A DNA stretch of 64,000 bases from Lentisalinibacter sp037382365 (GTDB lineage Bacteria > Pseudomonadota > Gammaproteobacteria > Steroidobacterales > Woeseiaceae): NCBI GenBank assembly GCA_037382365.1, contig JARRPZ010000011.1:1-64000 (forward strand). Direction: 5' to 3'. Of this stretch, positions 61,376-64,000 are shown piece after piece. Both the position numbers and the translations under genes were made by a program. Numbering within the stretch: the first letter of the stretch is position 1; every line of letters starts with the position of its first letter. The notes below the pieces were generated by a model. The model ran no database searches and was not told where the DNA came from. It saw nothing but the letters and a program-made list of their open reading frames with translations.

Positions 61376-63806
61376 ACGGGTGACCGGGGCGGCGGGTGGT
61401 CGGCAGCGCCCGGCGCGAGGACGATGGATCCGCCGGGTACTGGTTGCGTCGCTGCTGCTCGCATCGGCTCCCGTCGTTGCGACCTGGCTGCTCCTGAAAG
61501 CGAGCCTCCCGCCCGTCGACGGGCAGATTCTGCAACCGACGCTCTCGGCACCCGTCTCGATCGGCCGGGACGCCGCCGGCGTGCCCACCGTGCGAGCCCG
61601 CAATCGCAGGGACCTTGCCTTCGCCACCGGCTTCGTGCATGGCCAGGACCGCTATTTCCAGATGGACCTTGCACGCAGGAGCGCGGCCGGCGAACTGGCC
61701 GCACTGTTCGGCGGGGCTGCGCTGGAGTTGGACCGCAGCGTCCGCCTGCACCGTTTCCGCGCGCGGGCGGAAGCCGTCGTCTCCGCTTCCGGCCCGGCGG
61801 AGCTCGCGGCACTGCAGGCCTACGCGGACGGTGTGAATGCCGGCCTCGGCAGCCTCGCCGTCCGCCCTTTCGAGTATCTGATGCTCGGCCAGGCGCCGGT
61901 CGCATGGCGGCCGGCCGACACGGTGCTGGTTCTGTACGCGATGTTTCTGCAGCTGAACGACTCCACCGGCCGACGTGACCTCGAGCGGGGATTCGTTTAC
62001 CGGCACCTGCCACGGTCGGTCTACGATGCACTGTATCCCCTCGGCACGGAATGGGACGCGCCCCTCGCGGGAGGCCGGGCGCCGGCGCGGCGGCTCCCCT
62101 CACCACGGGAATACGATCTGCGGGCGATCGACACGGCCCGGAGGCAGCCACGGCGTGTGCCCGTAGCCGAACCGGAACCGGAAGTGGTGCCCGGGAGCAA
62201 CAACTGGGCGGTGGCCGGGGCATCGACGGCTGACGGCCGGGGACTCGTTGCCAACGACATGCACCTCGGGCTGGACGTGCCGAACACGTTCTACCGCGCC
62301 TGCCTCGTCCACGAGGCCGATGCCGTGTACCTCTGTGGCGTCACGCTGCCCGGCACGCCCGCCCTCGTCGCGGGATCCAATGGTCACATCGCCTGGGGTT
62401 TCACGAACAGCTACGGTGACTGGACGGATCTGGTGTCGCTGCAGCAAGGCTCGGTCCCGGGGACCTACCGGATCGACGGCGGCGACCGGGAGTACCGGGA
62501 GTTCGAGGAGATTATCCAGGTCGCGGACGATGAGCCGGTGACGCTCGTCGTGCGGGAGACCGACTGGGGACCGGTCATCCCCGGCATTACGCCCGACGAC
62601 GGGGAGTACGCCCTGGTGTGGACCGCGCATCGTCCGGCGGCCGTCAACCTCGGTCTGATGCGGCTGGAGGGCGTGCAGACCGTCGAGGAGGCGCTGCCAC
62701 TGGCGGCGCTGGCGGGCATACCACCCCAGAATTTCACTGTCGCCGATGCCGGCGGCAACATCGGCTGGACCATCGCCGGACGCATTCCCCGGCGTGTCGG
62801 AGACTTCGACTCCCGGCGACCCGCGGACTGGAGTCTTCCGGGTTCGGGCTGGGCGGGGTGGGTCGCGCCGGACGAATACCCGCGGATCCGGAATCCGCGC
62901 GCCGGGCGAATCTGGACGGCGAATGCTCGCGTCGTGGACGGTACCGCGTACCGACTGATCGGACCCGGCGACTACGATCTCGGGGCGCGGGCGGGTCAGA
63001 TCCGCGATGCCCTGGAGGTCCTCACGGACGCCGGGCCGGAGGACATGCTGCGGATACAGCTCGACGATCGTGCCGTCTTCCTCGGGCGCTGGCGCCAGTT
63101 GCTGCTCGCCGAGCTTGATGCGGAGGCGGTGGCGGCGCGCGCGGCGCGCGCCGACTATCGGGCGCTCGCCGAAGACTGGATACCCCGCGCCAGCGTGGAT
63201 TCCGTCGGCTACCGGCTGGTCCGTGGTTTCCGCGCGAGGGTTCAGCAACAGGTGTTGTCCGGGCTGACCGCCGGGCTCGAGACGACTCTTCCGGAGGGTC
63301 GTCGACTGCTCCCCAGCCGCCAGTTCGAGGGCACGCTGTGGCGGCTGGTCAGCGAGCGTCCCCCCCACCTGCTGCCCGCCGGCTACCAGACATGGAGGGA
63401 ATTGCTGCTGGCAGCGGTCGATGCGGGACTGGACTACTACCAGGCGAACTACGACACGCCGCTCAGCGAGCGCACGTGGGGCGAACATAATACCGTCCGC
63501 ATCCAGCATCCCCTCTCGCGAGCCGTGCCGCTGCTCGCGACGCTGCTCGACATGCCCCGGGAGCCGCTGCCGGGCGATGCCAACCTGCCGCGGGCGCAAG
63601 GCACCCGTTTCGGTGCATCCGAACGCTTCGCGGTCGCCCCGGGAGCAGAGGAACGAGGCTATTTCCACATGCCGACCGGCCAGAGCGGACATCCCCTGTC
63701 CGAGTGGTACGACGCCGGACACCGCGACTGGGCCGACGGCAAGCCGACGCCGTTTCTGCCCGGTGTGGCGGTCCATCGTCTGGAACTCGTGCCGTCCCGG
63801 CCCTGA
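61368..63806 (+). CDS. Penicillin acylase family Ntn-hydrolase
   Basis: This 812-residue protein has an N-terminal signal or anchor helix (about 20-42). It then has DAAGVPTVRARNRRDLAFATGFVHGQDRYFQMDL, the usual alpha-chain start (here in part), and the self-cleavage site PGSNNWAVAG, where Ser near residue 277 would become the N-terminal nucleophile of the beta chain. NGHIAWGFTNSYGDWTDLV and RTWGEHN are further family marks. Members hydrolyse amides such as beta-lactam side chains or acyl-homoserine lactones; the substrate here is unknown. GTG at 61368 overlaps the pyk stop; GTG at 61380 is an alternative. It is probably periplasmic. Confidence 0.92.
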   Translation: MDERVTGAAGGRQRPARGRWIRRVLVASLLLASAPVVATWLLLKASLPPVDGQILQPTLSAPVSIGRDAAGVPTVRARNRRDLAFATGFVHGQDRYFQMDLARRSAAGELAALFGGAALELDRSVRLHRFRARAEAVVSASGPAELAALQAYADGVNAGLGSLAVRPFEYLMLGQAPVAWRPADTVLVLYAMFLQLNDSTGRRDLERGFVYRHLPRSVYDALYPLGTEWDAPLAGGRAPARRLPSPREYDLRAIDTARRQPRRVPVAEPEPEVVPGSNNWAVAGASTADGRGLVANDMHLGLDVPNTFYRACLVHEADAVYLCGVTLPGTPALVAGSNGHIAWGFTNSYGDWTDLVSLQQGSVPGTYRIDGGDREYREFEEIIQVADDEPVTLVVRETDWGPVIPGITPDDGEYALVWTAHRPAAVNLGLMRLEGVQTVEEALPLAALAGIPPQNFTVADAGGNIGWTIAGRIPRRVGDFDSRRPADWSLPGSGWAGWVAPDEYPRIRNPRAGRIWTANARVVDGTAYRLIGPGDYDLGARAGQIRDALEVLTDAGPEDMLRIQLDDRAVFLGRWRQLLLAELDAEAVAARAARADYRALAEDWIPRASVDSVGYRLVRGFRARVQQQVLSGLTAGLETTLPEGRRLLPSRQFEGTLWRLVSERPPHLLPAGYQTWRELLLAAVDAGLDYYQANYDTPLSERTWGEHNTVRIQHPLSRAVPLLATLLDMPREPLPGDANLPRAQGTRFGASERFAVAPGAEERGYFHMPTGQSGHPLSEWYDAGHRDWADGKPTPFLPGVAVHRLELVPSRP

Positions 63807-63888
63807 GCCGGACCCGGCTTGTCAGCAGCGCTCCACACCCGGATACTGAGGCGCCGACGGCCATGCAGGCACGGCGACAGGACGGAAC

Positions 63889-64000
63889 ATGACACAGAAC
63901 AGATTTACGGGCACCGAGCGCTACGTCGCGACGGAAGACCTGATGATGGCGGTGAACGCCGCGGTGACGCTCGAGCGTCCGATCCTCGTGAAAGGGGAGC
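63889..64000 (+). CDS. MoxR-family AAA+ ATPase, N-terminus only (cut by window edge)
   Basis: Only the first 37 residues are visible. They read ...RYVATEDLMMAVNAAVTLERPILVKGE, which matches the lead-in to the Walker A motif of MoxR-type AAA+ ATPases. Members act as chaperones that load cofactors or remodel partners, often next to a VWA-domain gene. The gene starts 82 bases after the acylase gene; the rest lies outside the window. Confidence 0.8.
   Translation, partial: MTQNRFTGTERYVATEDLMMAVNAAVTLERPILVKGE

Overview
This window reads as a stretch of chromosome from a GC-rich, Gram-negative gammaproteobacterium. The evidence is the macromolecular-synthesis operon (rpsU, yqeY, dnaG, rpoD) divergent from tsaD, a YqcC-family gene, lipopolysaccharide genes (hldE, waaA), a TolC-type outer membrane channel, and a split B12-dependent ribonucleotide reductase (nrdJa/nrdJb) of the type known from Pseudomonas. 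I cannot fix the order or family from sequence alone; the content would suit a non-enteric, environmental lineage. Most of the window is core housekeeping. No insertion sequence, phage, integrase or CRISPR array was seen.

Layout. 1-3.6 kb: a periplasmic TPR protein, a LuxR-type response regulator and a convergent hybrid histidine kinase. 3.7-10.3 kb: the most unusual region, a small two-helix membrane protein translationally coupled to a 1992-residue protein that joins a GMC (cholesterol oxidase-like) oxidoreductase, an alpha/beta hydrolase with Cys in the nucleophile position, and a PhoD-like metallophosphoesterase. 10.3-17.5 kb: a CAU-anticodon tRNA, yqcC, a membrane-anchored endo/exonuclease/phosphatase-family protein, then rpoD-dnaG-yqeY-rpsU facing tsaD. 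17.5-25 kb: folate genes (folB, folK, pteridine reductase) around an S41 lipoprotein protease, then a MidA-type methyltransferase, uppP, cca and a lipoprotein aminopeptidase. 25-30 kb: an NDUFA9-like protein, lytic transglycosylase, HtrA/DegP protease and Hsp20, an envelope/stress block.

30-34 kb: a 505-bp control region with a sigma32-like promoter for hsp20 and a sigma70 promoter plus two NrdR-box-like palindromes for nrdJab. 33.5-39 kb: hldE (frameshifted), waaA, tolC, rhodanese and protein-isoaspartate methyltransferase. 39-45.7 kb: a GGDEF/EAL signalling protein, a frameshifted K+-independent H+-pyrophosphatase, a PPi-type phosphofructokinase and adk, together a pyrophosphate/adenylate energy cluster. 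45.7-52.7 kb: rnd, a small membrane protein, mpl, a Lon-substrate-binding-like protein, hemL, rubredoxin, a TraB/GumN protein and cpdA. 52.7-64 kb: the SAM cycle (ahcY, metK), then tkt-gap-pgk-pyk, a penicillin-acylase-family enzyme and the start of a MoxR AAA+ ATPase cut by the window edge.

Two conserved genes (hldE and hppA) each appear to have lost a short stretch (about 10 and 25 bases) inside a conserved motif. These are either real lesions or assembly errors and should be checked in raw reads. All functional calls rest on reading translated motifs; no database search was run.
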